Assembly (NCBI GenBank): GCA_964530825.1
Contig: CAZHCA010000020.1
Span: forward strand, 1 to 64,000
Reading direction: 5' to 3'
DNA from: CAZHCA01 sp964530825
GTDB taxonomy: Bacteria > Bacteroidota > Bacteroidia > Chitinophagales > Saprospiraceae
Length of the DNA: 64,000 nt
Shown: piece by piece, positions 26,796-35,785 of the stretch
Numbering within the stretch: position 1 is the stretch's first letter
How the letters are laid out: every line of letters starts with the position of its first letter
Position numbers and translations under genes: made by a program
The notes under the pieces: model-generated
Database searches by the model: none
Told to the model about the DNA's origin: nothing
The model's input: the letters and a program-made list of their open reading frames with translations, nothing else

Positions 26796-29246
26796 TTACG
26801 GGTTAACAATAGTGATCTTACCGCTCTCCCGGCGACCGTTTTGTTCCAGCCGGTAGAAATAAGTGCCGCCCGGTAATTGTAGCAGTTGCACCTGCAGTAG
26901 ATTCTCGCCTGCTTCAAGCGCGAGTTGTTGAACATTTACTTCCTGCCCGAGCGCAGAATACAGCGTCAGCGTCGCTGCTCCACCCTGCTCGCTGAAGGTA
27001 CGGAGCCACGCCTGATGGCGCGCCGGATTGGGATACAGTCCGCTCGCTGGCGCATCTCCTTCTCCACCCTGAAAATAGGCAAACGTCTGAGGCGCCGTAG
27101 GCGGCTGGATACTACCACATCCGGAGCCTTCATAAATCCGAACATTGCGGAAGAAAGAGTTACCGTTACGCGATCCGCTATCGTGGTCGGCAACGAAGAA
27201 AAGCCGGTCGAAAGCGCCGGTGTAAAACTGACCGACCGGGATGACATACGTCTTCCAACTATTATTGCCGGGGTAGTCTTTGTAATTGCGGTAGCCCCAG
27301 TTCTGGATGCCATACACCTGGAAGGTGCGGTTGGAAGAGATATTATTATCCACATCGAAACCCAAACCGTGAATCTCTCCTTGCCGGGAAGATGCAAAGT
27401 CAAACGCGATAACCGTATTTTCAGTAACTGTATAATTCAGATCGATCGATTTCCAGGCATTATTTTCCATGTAGAGTACATCTCCGCCCTCTAATAACTG
27501 ATGTCTGCCCCGATCCTGGCTGCCGCCGTACGACTCGATGGCAAAGTTGTTGAAATCGATCTCCGTGCAATTGCCACCACCATCACCGCCGTTACCGCCA
27601 GACGCATCAATGCAGATCTCGTGGGTCCGCTGGTCGCCGAAATCATTGCCCGAAGCAACAATCCTGCCGTTGGCGTCCTGAATGACGTACGATCCGTTAC
27701 CGTAATCACAGCAAATACCATCGCCGAATTCATCCCGGATGATAAAGTCATAACACCCTAGCGGCAAACATTCCATCGCGACCTCAATTTGCTCACCGGC
27801 AATTTTATTGCTGTACGGCCCTCCTTCCTGAACGGTGGCTCCCTGTGCGTTGAGCAACTCCCAGGTGGTTTCCGAGCCAAAATTGTCGAGTGTGAGGGTG
27901 AGGAAAAGATCGCCACAGTCATCACCATTGCCGCCGTCGCCGCCATCCGTTCCGCAATCCTGTAAACAGCCGGCCCGCGCAACGTAATTCCGGATGAGGT
28001 TGCCGGGCTGATCTCCAAATCCTTTGGAAAAGTTTATCCGGACACTCGTAAGGTGGCAATACGACATAATGGTACCGCCGCCCGAAGGTAGGCCGGGGGT
28101 TGGGCAACTTCCCTCCGTATACCCGGCACAGCCATCGAGCGCTGTGTTGTTGCCATTCCACACACAGGCGTGGGTGTGTTGCGATCCGAACAAGTGGCCG
28201 AACTCGTGCGCTACTACCATGACCGAGAAGGAATAGGTAGGGATCGATTTAAAAGTCGATCCAATGCTGGAAAAGCTGAGTTTCTGGGCGGTACTGAAAC
28301 CGCAAAGGCCATTAACAACAGCAATACCTCCACTGGCTTTGTAGGAAAGCAATTGACCCAGATCGCCATTGATAGTCGTGCGCGTCGATTGGAACTGCCG
28401 CAGCAGGGAATACGAATCACTCCCGGAATACGGGCTGCGGGTGTTCCATAGAAACATTTCGGACAGCTTTACCTCAATGCTTTCGTTAGCATAAAGGGTA
28501 GCCACCTCATTGAACAAACTGGAAATATAATTGACCGTACCGGATTGCCCCCCCTTGTCCTGGTAGATATCATTGTCTACCTCCAGGTACAAACGCACGC
28601 ATTTCGCAGCCGAACGCAGGGATGGAGAACTCATCAAATCTTCCCGGGTATACTCCAACTCCCCATCTTCGACATGGCAAAAGTTGGCGCCTCCGGCCAA
28701 CACTTCTGCATCGTTGTAGAGAATATAACGCGTTTCGGCGGCCTCGGGTACTTGTCCAATGACGTAGTTGCCGCCTTCGGGATCGCTGAATAGCCCCATT
28801 ACCTTACCCTCCGTAAAACTAACTGCGGCTATGCTATTGGGTGCACCGCGAACAACACCGCGATAATGAACGCTGGAAGGGCGTTCGTTCAGGATTTCTC
28901 CCGTCGCAAGTTGAATGCGGAAATCGCCAGTAAAAATTTCGACGCGGTACAGCTCAAGGGTTACCTGGGATCTGTTCCGGCGGGGAAAGGAAATCTCCAG
29001 ATAGTCGGGCGTACGTCTGACCAGATCCTGTAAATCGCCGCGCCGCAAGTCAAGTAATGTATACTCCGACACCTCCAGCTGCAGGTTTTCACTGCGCGAA
29101 GACGGTGCGAGGGTAAAAAGATCGGCTTGCGCAAAAAATTGTCCTTCCTGTTTGCTCTTTTCAATACGGAGCGCGGGCTTCAAGTTGGTTTGCCCGATGA
29201 GTTGTCCGAAAACTCCGCAGAGCAAGAGCGTAAAAATAATTCTCAT
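26796..29246 (-). CDS. Secreted reprolysin-like zinc metalloprotease with T9SS sorting domain
   Basis: An 816-residue precursor. A signal peptide (to about residue 18) is followed by a propeptide-like region with a Cys-containing FCHVEDGELEY block near 190. The M12B/reprolysin-like domain has HEFGHLFGSQH near residue 346 (HExxHxxGxxH zinc motif) and CPTPGLPSGGGTIMSYCH, whose Met supplies the Met-turn. Later come two beta-rich modules, one with CYDFIIRDEFGDGICCDYGNGSY-like calcium-binding text near 500. The last 80 residues (GLYPNPARHQAWLRTF to GKITIVNP) are a T9SS C-terminal sorting domain. It is thus expected to be exported and attached or released at the cell surface as a digestive protease. 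Confidence 0.9.
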   Translation of the reverse strand: MRIIFTLLLCGVFGQLIGQTNLKPALRIEKSKQEGQFFAQADLFTLAPSSRSENLQLEVSEYTLLDLRRGDLQDLVRRTPDYLEISFPRRNRSQVTLELYRVEIFTGDFRIQLATGEILNERPSSVHYRGVVRGAPNSIAAVSFTEGKVMGLFSDPEGGNYVIGQVPEAAETRYILYNDAEVLAGGANFCHVEDGELEYTREDLMSSPSLRSAAKCVRLYLEVDNDIYQDKGGQSGTVNYISSLFNEVATLYANESIEVKLSEMFLWNTRSPYSGSDSYSLLRQFQSTRTTINGDLGQLLSYKASGGIAVVNGLCGFSTAQKLSFSSIGSTFKSIPTYSFSVMVVAHEFGHLFGSQHTHACVWNGNNTALDGCAGYTEGSCPTPGLPSGGGTIMSYCHLTSVRINFSKGFGDQPGNLIRNYVARAGCLQDCGTDGGDGGNGDDCGDLFLTLTLDNFGSETTWELLNAQGATVQEGGPYSNKIAGEQIEVAMECLPLGCYDFIIRDEFGDGICCDYGNGSYVIQDANGRIVASGNDFGDQRTHEICIDASGGNGGDGGGNCTEIDFNNFAIESYGGSQDRGRHQLLEGGDVLYMENNAWKSIDLNYTVTENTVIAFDFASSRQGEIHGLGFDVDNNISSNRTFQVYGIQNWGYRNYKDYPGNNSWKTYVIPVGQFYTGAFDRLFFVADHDSGSRNGNSFFRNVRIYEGSGCGSIQPPTAPQTFAYFQGGEGDAPASGLYPNPARHQAWLRTFSEQGGAATLTLYSALGQEVNVQQLALEAGENLLQVQLLQLPGGTYFYRLEQNGRRESGKITIVNP

Positions 29247-29762
29247 GGCGTGTGTGGATTTTTTATTTTTTCAATATCAGTGCATGAAATAGCTATTCAG
29301 AACGCGGACGCTACCGCGACTGGCATAAATGGAAGTTTGGTGCATGCAATACATGCATACGGACAGGGACAGGCAATGAATACACCCATTGCGGATTCAC
29401 GCTCCACAGCCCGACGCGAAAGTAAATTGTTGAGAATTTGCGCTAGCAAAACGCCCTCAGACAGCCCGGCTTAGGCCACCTACTCGATTCTTCACAGGAT
29501 GGCGCAAATGAGATTACGAAATGCTACTATGATTGCGATTAGATACCCGGAGAAAACTCATTCAAGATTATGAGAAGAATAGCGATATAAATGATCCAGG
29601 TTGCGAAACCAAGTTAAAGGGTTCTCTATTTTTTCCCAAGGCGTATAGAGGAGTTTCACATATCTTTAAGATTTTATTTTATTAGCTACTTACCTTGTTT
29701 TCCTAATTGAACGGATTACGTATAAAATTATTTCCAATAAAAAGTATAGTAATTGTTAAAAT
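29247..29762. other. Gene-free stretch
   Basis: About 520 nt between the divergent side of the T9SS protease gene and the terminator at 29763. It is AT-rich toward the right and contains short palindromic bits such as TGCATGCAATACATGCATA near 29340-29360, but no supported gene or RNA was recognised. Confidence 0.4.
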
Positions 29763-29796
29763 AAAAAAGGCCCTGCAACCATTGTTGCAAAGCCCT
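29763..29796 (-). terminator. Intrinsic terminator, about 325 nt beyond the nfu gene
   Basis: On the minus strand GGCTTTGCAAC pairs with GTTGCAGGGCC (two G-U pairs) around an AATG loop, followed by six U residues. The distance from the nearest upstream minus-strand stop codon (30121) is large, so either the nfu transcript has a long 3' end or a small transcript lies in 29800-30120. Confidence 0.75.
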
Positions 29797-29824
29797 CCGT
29801 ACCTGACTGCTATAATTAACCAAA

Positions 29825-29932
29825 ACTATCTCCTTACCTGAGTACACGATAATGCTTTAACATCCGGTTCAATGTTCGGGGTTGTTGTGAAAGCATCATC
29901 AGTACTGTAAAAATATAGCCCGAAAGGGACCA
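29825..29932 (-). CDS. Possible 35-codon small ORF upstream of an orphan terminator
   Basis: ATG at 29932 opens MVPFGLYFYSTDDAFTTTPN and runs 35 codons to TAG at 29825. The stop is 29 nt before a strong minus-strand terminator. There is no homology I can name, and no ribosome-binding site is needed in this phylum. It may be only a chance frame within a non-coding transcript. Confidence 0.2.
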
Positions 29933-30120
29933 TAGCAGAACGCTATATTGGAAAAGCAAACTGACAAAAACCCAATTAAAGAATAGGAGATTTTGACAGC
30001 ATTAGGAATGGAAACTTTCTCGTGTTTGCCATCTAAAAATAAGACCTATCTTTTTGCTGTGCAAATAAATTTTCTCAAAACCTTAAGAGCCACGCAAGCA
30101 CTTTGTTACAAAAGGTCCGC

Positions 30121-30735
30121 TTATTGCATTTCAGCCACCACTTCCGTAACCTCAGGCACCATTCGCTTGAGCATTCCTTCAATACCTGCTTTTAGCGTTA
30201 CCGTTGAAGAAGGGCAACCACTGCAGGCACCCTGCAAAATAACCGTAACCTTCCCTTGATCAAAGGCTTTAAACTCAATGTTACCACCATCCATTTCAAC
30301 TGCCGGTTTAACGTAGGTTTCGATCAGATCTTTAATCTTGGCGACGATTTCTGCCTCTTGTCCGGAATATTCGTAACTGGCACCGCGCTCAGCTTCGATC
30401 TTAGCCATAGCTTCGGCAAAGCCATCCGCGATGATGCTTTTCCCGGACTGGACGTATTCCTTGATAAACTCTTTCAGCTTGAGCATAATATCCTCCCAAG
30501 CGTAATTGAGTTCTTTGGTAATCGTTACAAAATTATTGCTGATGTAAACCCCCTTGACGTAAGGCAGGGCAAAAAGCGCTGTAGCCATGGGCGACCATTC
30601 CTGAGCGAACGCTGCTTCACGAAAATCGGCAGTCCCTTTATAAAGCATGCGGTTGGTAACAAACTTCAGCGATTCGGGATTGGGCGTTTGCTCGGTATAT
30701 AACATCACCGGACTTTTGGTTGCGGTCTGGTCCAT
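30121..30735 (-). CDS. Nfu/NifU-like iron-sulfur cluster scaffold or carrier
   Basis: A 204-residue protein with an Nfu N-terminal domain (MLYTEQTPNPESLKFVTNR near residues 11-29) and a C-terminal NifU-like domain with the Cys171-x-x-Cys174 pair in GACSGCPSSTVTLKAGIE. The paired cysteines of two subunits hold a 4Fe-4S cluster for delivery to target proteins. Length and domain order match bacterial and mitochondrial Nfu1. It lies 109 nt downstream of the GHMP kinase gene on the same strand, so it could be the last gene of that transcript or have its own promoter. Confidence 0.9.
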   Translation of the reverse strand: MDQTATKSPVMLYTEQTPNPESLKFVTNRMLYKGTADFREAAFAQEWSPMATALFALPYVKGVYISNNFVTITKELNYAWEDIMLKLKEFIKEYVQSGKSIIADGFAEAMAKIEAERGASYEYSGQEAEIVAKIKDLIETYVKPAVEMDGGNIEFKAFDQGKVTVILQGACSGCPSSTVTLKAGIEGMLKRMVPEVTEVVAEMQ

Positions 30736-30844
30736 ATGCTGTTTATTTATTTTTTCAAAAAAACATTATCCATATACAACAACGTTCGAAGATGCAGAGG
30801 GTTTGCCGCTCCCGGCAAATCCTGCTGCCGAATAACGGTTTGAC

Positions 30845-31777
30845 CTAAGCACTCATTTCCCGAAGTGCGAACATCGTCGGGAAGCCGCGCCGAGTAAAAT
30901 AGTCGGATAATTCGGCTGGATCCGCTCCGCTCGCTACCAGGACAAAATCGCCGCCCCAGGCGCCCAGCGACTTGATCGCTCCGGGGAAATCGGAAAAATG
31001 TGTTTCCTTCACTTTGGGTAAGGCCAGCCATTGACCGATAAGTGTTTCGTGCTCCTCCATAATCGCGCTGCAAGTTTGCCAATCGGCCGATAACCCCCAT
31101 TCCAGGCTCAACTCACTGATGCGCCTTAACAAATATTCAGGGGCCTCACCCCGATTGCGGTAGCGGGCAATACCTTGCCGGCTGTTTTGCTTTTTCCCCA
31201 GATAAACTCCGTAAAGACCCGCCGGCGACTGCCAAGGGTGTTCGACAAATTGAGCGGTTTCACCCCGCCGCTGGTAAAGAATAGGCCGTTGAGCCTGGGC
31301 GCATGCAATATCATAACCCGAACCACCAAATACACGCCATTGCAACCGATAAGGGTCCACTTCCCACCACCGGGCCACGGTGGCGACCAAGGTAGAGCTG
31401 GTACCCAGCCCCCACTGCGGGTTAAACTCCAATCGCGTTTGGATGGCATAGCCGCCGTTTTCTGGGGCTACATTTCCCGCCAACGCCTGCGCAGTTTTTA
31501 GCAGGAGCACCAATCGATCACTGACTTGCTGATCAGAAGTGCGGAGGATGGACAAAGAAGGCCAACGAAACGTACCCTCAAACCAAACCTGCTGCTGGTC
31601 ATCCAGGCTGGTCCAGGTAATCAGGTCTTGCGGCAACCTGCCGGCCGAAATTTCCAGAGATTGCCCCCATTTGACGGGCAGCGCGAAACTCAAAGCGCCG
31701 TCGAGCACCGCATACTCACCGGTAAGCAGAAGTTTGCCGCGAGCCCAAAAAACGCGGGTTCCATCCGTTACTGGCAT
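30845..31777 (-). CDS. GYDIA family GHMP kinase (mevalonate-pathway kinase candidate)
   Basis: A 310-residue GHMP-superfamily kinase. It has ARGKLLLTGEYAVLDGA near residues 12-28, the ATP-binding GLGTSSTLVA at 123-132 and GGSGYDIACA at 151-160, which names the GYDIA family. GHMP kinases phosphorylate mevalonate, phosphomevalonate, homoserine or galactose. Being 9 nt downstream of HMG-CoA reductase and near idi2 strongly suggests a mevalonate or phosphomevalonate kinase step. Which of these it performs cannot be told from sequence alone. Confidence 0.87.
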   Translation of the reverse strand: MPVTDGTRVFWARGKLLLTGEYAVLDGALSFALPVKWGQSLEISAGRLPQDLITWTSLDDQQQVWFEGTFRWPSLSILRTSDQQVSDRLVLLLKTAQALAGNVAPENGGYAIQTRLEFNPQWGLGTSSTLVATVARWWEVDPYRLQWRVFGGSGYDIACAQAQRPILYQRRGETAQFVEHPWQSPAGLYGVYLGKKQNSRQGIARYRNRGEAPEYLLRRISELSLEWGLSADWQTCSAIMEEHETLIGQWLALPKVKETHFSDFPGAIKSLGAWGGDFVLVASGADPAELSDYFTRRGFPTMFALREMSA

Positions 31778-31786
31778 GCCTGAGGA

Positions 31787-33145
31787 TTATTTTTTGGCAG
31801 TTTGTAAAACCGAAGTGCCGTTTTTGCGGCGAAGCCGCTCCAGATATTCCCGCACAGCAGTGAATGAGACGGTCGTATTTTCGAAATGCGCCATCACTTT
31901 TTTGCGTTCCGACTCATTGGCGTGGAAATGCTGCAGGATATTTTGCAGATGCATTTTCATATGGCCCTTTTGTATTCCGGTAGTCACGAGCGAACGTACC
32001 GCTGCAAAATTCTGCGCCAGCCCGGTGGCCGCAATAATCGACATAAGCTCTGAGGCACCAGGGTTACCCAGAAGGGCTAGCGATAATTTGGCAAGCGGAT
32101 GTAGCCTGGTAAGGCCTCCTACGGTACCGACGGCCAGGGGCAGGTCCAGCCAGAACCGGAACCGTCCGCTTTCCAAAGTACAACTACTCAAACTGGCGTA
32201 CTGTCCATTACGCGTTGCAAAAGCATGCCCGCTTGCCTCGATGGCCCGAAAATCATTTGCTGTGGCAATTACGACCGCATCTACACCATTGTAGATGCCT
32301 TTGTTATGAGTCACGGCCCGATAAGGATCGATTTGAGCGATTCGTACGGCCTTGGCAAATTTCTCGGCAAATATTTGCCCCTTCATTTCAGCACACGCTC
32401 CCTCCAGTTCATTTATTGAGCAGGTTACTTCGGCTCGCACCAGGCACTCGGGCGTATAGTTTGACAGTATAGCCATGATGATGTCTACCGTTTGTTCGGC
32501 AGACGTAAAATCGGCCTGATTTGCCACAAAGGTCTTCAGGGTGCGCGCAAAAGACTCCAACACGGAGTTGATGAAGTTTGCCCCCATAGAATCACAGGTT
32601 TGAAACCGAACGCGCAATTGATAATAGTCGGGCTCCTGCCCGGTAAAGTCGAGCAATTCGATACCCTCTATTCCGCCTCCCCTTTTCTCCATATTCGCAG
32701 TAAGAGATGCCGTTTGGGCACGCAATTGGCGCTCTAGTTCAGGCAATTTAGCCCGCAGTCTTTCACAATCGCCTTTCCAGGTAAAATGCACTTGCCCGAG
32801 TTTGACCGTATCGACAATCCTGGTGCGGAATCCACCACGTCTGAGCCAAAACTTAGCGGCACTCGAAGCTGCGGCTACTACCGAACTTTCTTCAATAACC
32901 ATGGGTACCGCGTACATCCGATCGTCGATCAGGAAATTGGGGGCGATGCCTAACGGGAGCCAATAATTGGAAACCGTATTTTCACTAAATCCGTCGAATA
33001 CGCTCTGCAATTCCGGATCCTGGTGCCAAAACGAACGAAATGCATCGGCTACCTCTTCATCCCCGTCGAACCAGTGATTGATGAGCCAGCGAAGTTTAGC
33101 CGCCTTATCGAGCTTGGAAAACCCTGTTATTCTCCTTTCCTGCAT
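31787..33145 (-). CDS. mvaA: Hydroxymethylglutaryl-CoA reductase, class II
   Basis: A 452-residue enzyme of the class II (often labelled degradative) HMG-CoA reductase type. Visible landmarks are EESSVVAAASSAAKFW with catalytic Glu near 85-86, CDSMGANFINSVLE near 184-197, and HNKGIYNGVDAVVIATANDF with catalytic Lys282. No membrane anchor is present, as expected for class II. It interconverts HMG-CoA and mevalonate with NAD(P)H. Placed between idi2 and a GHMP kinase (21 nt and 9 nt gaps), it almost certainly works in isoprenoid biosynthesis, not in mevalonate breakdown. Confidence 0.92.
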   Translation of the reverse strand: MQERRITGFSKLDKAAKLRWLINHWFDGDEEVADAFRSFWHQDPELQSVFDGFSENTVSNYWLPLGIAPNFLIDDRMYAVPMVIEESSVVAAASSAAKFWLRRGGFRTRIVDTVKLGQVHFTWKGDCERLRAKLPELERQLRAQTASLTANMEKRGGGIEGIELLDFTGQEPDYYQLRVRFQTCDSMGANFINSVLESFARTLKTFVANQADFTSAEQTVDIIMAILSNYTPECLVRAEVTCSINELEGACAEMKGQIFAEKFAKAVRIAQIDPYRAVTHNKGIYNGVDAVVIATANDFRAIEASGHAFATRNGQYASLSSCTLESGRFRFWLDLPLAVGTVGGLTRLHPLAKLSLALLGNPGASELMSIIAATGLAQNFAAVRSLVTTGIQKGHMKMHLQNILQHFHANESERKKVMAHFENTTVSFTAVREYLERLRRKNGTSVLQTAKK

Positions 33146-33166
33146 GTCTCTGATTGTGTTCAGCTG

Positions 33167-34228
33167 TTAATCTTTAGGAGCAGGCTTGATGCGCAGTAGG
33201 GCATGTGCCAGTTGCAGCCCTTCAATCTGAGCAGCTACGTAAGTCTGTAATTCCTCGTACGAACCGCGGGCATGCCGCAGGAAACCGGAAGCCTGACCGT
33301 AAATGCTCGGTAGTGCTAATGATTGCGTTAAGTAATATCCGTCGAGAAAAGAGCGAACCCCCCCGGAAATGATGATTTCCCGGCATCGTAAACTGGAACT
33401 CAGTTCTTCTTTTAAGCGATTAACCAAACGTACCATTTCTTCAGCGCTATGACCGACGTTGGCCAACTGGCCATAAATTTGTTGTTTTACTGCATCGTTT
33501 CGCAACAGCTCCAACCTGGCAAAATTAGTACCGCCATTGGCTGCAAAATCGACTGCTGCGAGTGGTAACTGCAATAGTGCCTTAAGGCTGTGGTAACCCA
33601 TACCCTGCCCTACTTCCTTGACGATGATGGGAAAATCAGCAACATCCAGCAAACGTTGAATCGTATCCAGCGGAGGGTACTTAAAACGGTCTCCTTCTGG
33701 CTGCAGCCATTCCTGGAGCGGATTGACGTGAACGATCAAGCCGTCGGCACGCAGGCGATCGATAAGTCGGCGGATGCCATCATGGTTCTTTCGATCGAGC
33801 AATTCTTCCAATTGAGCAATTCCCAGGTTGGCGTAAAGGGGCAGGTCGTCGCCCATCAGGGCCCGTACATTAAAATCCTCGAAGTGCTCGTCGCTGTAGA
33901 GCAAAGACCGGCAGGAGCCGAGCCCCATTCCCATTCCAAATTCACCACAAACGCGGGCCAGGTTGTGGTTGATAGTCCGCGCCCATTCAGTCCCTCCCGT
34001 CATACTCGATACCCAGATGGGCGCTCGCAGTTCGCGCCCTAAAAAAGATTGTTCAAGGAAATCACCTGCTACCGGATGCCCGGCCAACATGGGCTCATAG
34101 TAAAAACGGTCATCGAGCTGTTGCGCCTGTACTTGAGATTGAAAAGCAAGTTCAATGTGATCCTTTTTGCGAGAACCAGCAGTAGGATCTTCGGTGGTTA
34201 TGATTTGCGTACGCTCCGTCTTTTTCAT
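33167..34228 (-). CDS. fni: Type 2 isopentenyl-diphosphate delta-isomerase
   Basis: A 353-residue FMN-dependent isomerase that interconverts isopentenyl and dimethylallyl diphosphate. Motifs include SRKKDHIELAF near residues 19-29, APIWVSSMTGGTEWARTIN near 69-87, GMGMGLGSCRSLL near 98-110, VHVNPLQEWLQPEGD near 166-180, and VKEVGQGMGYHS near 208-219. It begins the minus-strand run fni-mvaA-GHMP kinase. The 634-nt region to the divergent rplM gene should hold its promoter, which I could not pinpoint. Confidence 0.92.
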   Translation of the reverse strand: MKKTERTQIITTEDPTAGSRKKDHIELAFQSQVQAQQLDDRFYYEPMLAGHPVAGDFLEQSFLGRELRAPIWVSSMTGGTEWARTINHNLARVCGEFGMGMGLGSCRSLLYSDEHFEDFNVRALMGDDLPLYANLGIAQLEELLDRKNHDGIRRLIDRLRADGLIVHVNPLQEWLQPEGDRFKYPPLDTIQRLLDVADFPIIVKEVGQGMGYHSLKALLQLPLAAVDFAANGGTNFARLELLRNDAVKQQIYGQLANVGHSAEEMVRLVNRLKEELSSSLRCREIIISGGVRSFLDGYYLTQSLALPSIYGQASGFLRHARGSYEELQTYVAAQIEGLQLAHALLRIKPAPKD

Positions 34229-34751
34229 GAAGGCGCTTAGACAGTTTGGAAGTTTTTTAACAATCCCCGAAAATGTAGCTAAAGCTCACTCAGGTTCCAA
34301 ACAAAACAAGCCCTTGGAAAAATGGTTTAGGCCGGGAAAAGGAGAAGGGAGCACACCACCATCGGTAGCCCCCATTCCCCATCATGAAAAAACTTGTATC
34401 GTTATGGAGTACGCACTGAGGCTTCTCCGGATTATTCTAGCTCTATGCTAATGATTTCGTTGCGTTAATAGCAGTTACCTAAAATAATTTTAAAGAAACA
34501 TCCTTTCAATTTACCAGAAAACATCTTTTCACGCAAGCTTGGTTCATATCCTGACATGAACCCCGATGGTTTTTACCTAAAATAGACTAAAACAAGTATC
34601 GTTCTTGTAAAAACAAAGTTTTTAGCCCTAAAAAAGCTAACGGGTAATTAGAAACCAGCACAACGAGACAAGCGTCTTATTTTTATAGGCGAAATTTTAA
34701 CTGTTTTTCAAGGATTTATAAATCTCACCTTTATTTTTTTTGGATCCAATT
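34229..34751. other. Long intergenic region between fni and rplM
   Basis: No supported gene; frames here are short and lack protein-like composition. It becomes strongly AT-rich from 34440. It must hold the fni promoter on the minus strand and any leader for the ribosomal-protein operon beyond the promoter at 34752. Confidence 0.4.
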
Positions 34752-34783
34752 GTTGTTTATTGATCGCAATAGGAATATCTTTG
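34752..34783 (+). promoter_or_regulatory. Bacteroidota-type promoter for rplM operon
   Basis: GTTG at 34752-34755 followed, 20 nt later, by TATCTTTG at 34776-34783 matches the -33 TTG / -7 TAnnTTTG pattern known for this phylum. It lies 80 nt ahead of the rplM start codon and leaves a modest 5' leader. Confidence 0.65.
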
Positions 34784-34862
34784 CACCTGCTTTACCAAAA
34801 ATGGGGTTAGAGTATTGGCCTTGGTAAGGTATTATCAACTATTGCATCAAAAACCATAAGAA

Positions 34863-35330
34863 GTGGATACGTTAAGTTACAAGACCGCATCGGCGAAAAA
34901 AGAGGAGGTAGAGCATAAGTGGTACGTTATTGACGCCGAAGGCGAGGTGGTTGGCCGTTTGTGTTCGAAAATTGCCACCGTACTGCGCGGGAAGCACAAG
35001 CCAAGTTATACCCCTCACGTAGACTGCGGCGATTTTGTCGTGGTAATTAATGCGGATAAGATTCGCTTTACCGGCAACAAAATCTGGCAGAAAGAGTACC
35101 AGACCTTTTCGGGTTATCCGGGGGGGCAGAAACGTACCCGTGCCAAAGACATGCTGGACAACAAACCGGAGCGGGTTATCGAGCGCAGTGTGAAGGGGAT
35201 GCTACCAAAGAATAGTCTGGGCCGAGCGATGTTTCAGAAATTATTTGTGTATGCAGGTGCCGAACACCCGCACGAAGCCCAGCAACCAGAAACGCTCACC
35301 TTAACCAAAAAGAAGAAAAGCGTGCGTTAA
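34863..35330 (+). CDS. rplM: 50S ribosomal protein L13
   Basis: A 155-residue ribosomal protein that starts at GTG 34863; this preserves the Bacteroidota-typical MDTLSYKT opening, whereas no in-frame ATG occurs before the conserved core. Landmarks are WYVIDAEGEVVGRLCSKIA near residues 21-39, DCGDFVVVINADKIRFTGNK near 54-73, and the PKNSLGRAMFQKLFVYAG block near 120. It is an early-assembly large-subunit protein. It leads the operon rplM-rpsI-rpsB-tsf, with rpsI 22 nt downstream. Confidence 0.96.
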   Translation: MDTLSYKTASAKKEEVEHKWYVIDAEGEVVGRLCSKIATVLRGKHKPSYTPHVDCGDFVVVINADKIRFTGNKIWQKEYQTFSGYPGGQKRTRAKDMLDNKPERVIERSVKGMLPKNSLGRAMFQKLFVYAGAEHPHEAQQPETLTLTKKKKSVR

Positions 35331-35352
35331 GCACGGTTAAAATTGGATAATT

Positions 35353-35739
35353 ATGGACATGATCAATGCTATCGGCAGGAGAAAATCGTCTGTTTCGCGG
35401 GTCTTTGTCACCAAGGGTGACGGTAAGATTACGGTGAATGGCAAGGATTACAAAGAATACTTCCCGCAAAAGCATGTTCAAACGAGCATCATTGCCCCCT
35501 TTCAGACGGTAGAGGCTGAAAACATTTACGATATCAAAATCAATGTAAATGGTGGAGGTTACAAAGGACAGGCGGAGGCTACGCGCATGGCCATTTCGCG
35601 TGCGCTGGTTAAGCTCAACGAAGACTTCCGCAAACCGCTCAAGGACAGAAAGTTCCTTACCCGGGATGCCCGCGAAGTGGAGCGCAAGAAATACGGAAAG
35701 CCCAAAGCCAGAAAGAGCTTCCAGTTCAGTAAGCGTTAA
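35353..35739 (+). CDS. rpsI: 30S ribosomal protein S9
   Basis: A 128-residue S9 protein. It shows AIGRRKSSVSRVFVTKGDGKITVNG near the N-terminus, GGGYKGQAEATRMAISRALVK in the middle and the conserved basic tail KARKSFQFSKR, whose final Lys-Arg reaches the P-site tRNA anticodon. The pairing with rplM is nearly universal in bacteria. The gap to rpsB is 46 nt with no terminator, consistent with co-transcription. Confidence 0.96.
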   Translation: MDMINAIGRRKSSVSRVFVTKGDGKITVNGKDYKEYFPQKHVQTSIIAPFQTVEAENIYDIKINVNGGGYKGQAEATRMAISRALVKLNEDFRKPLKDRKFLTRDAREVERKKYGKPKARKSFQFSKR

Positions 35740-35785
35740 TGCGCTTGCCGCCTAACTTTTTTGAATCAAAACAAGCACAAGGAAA

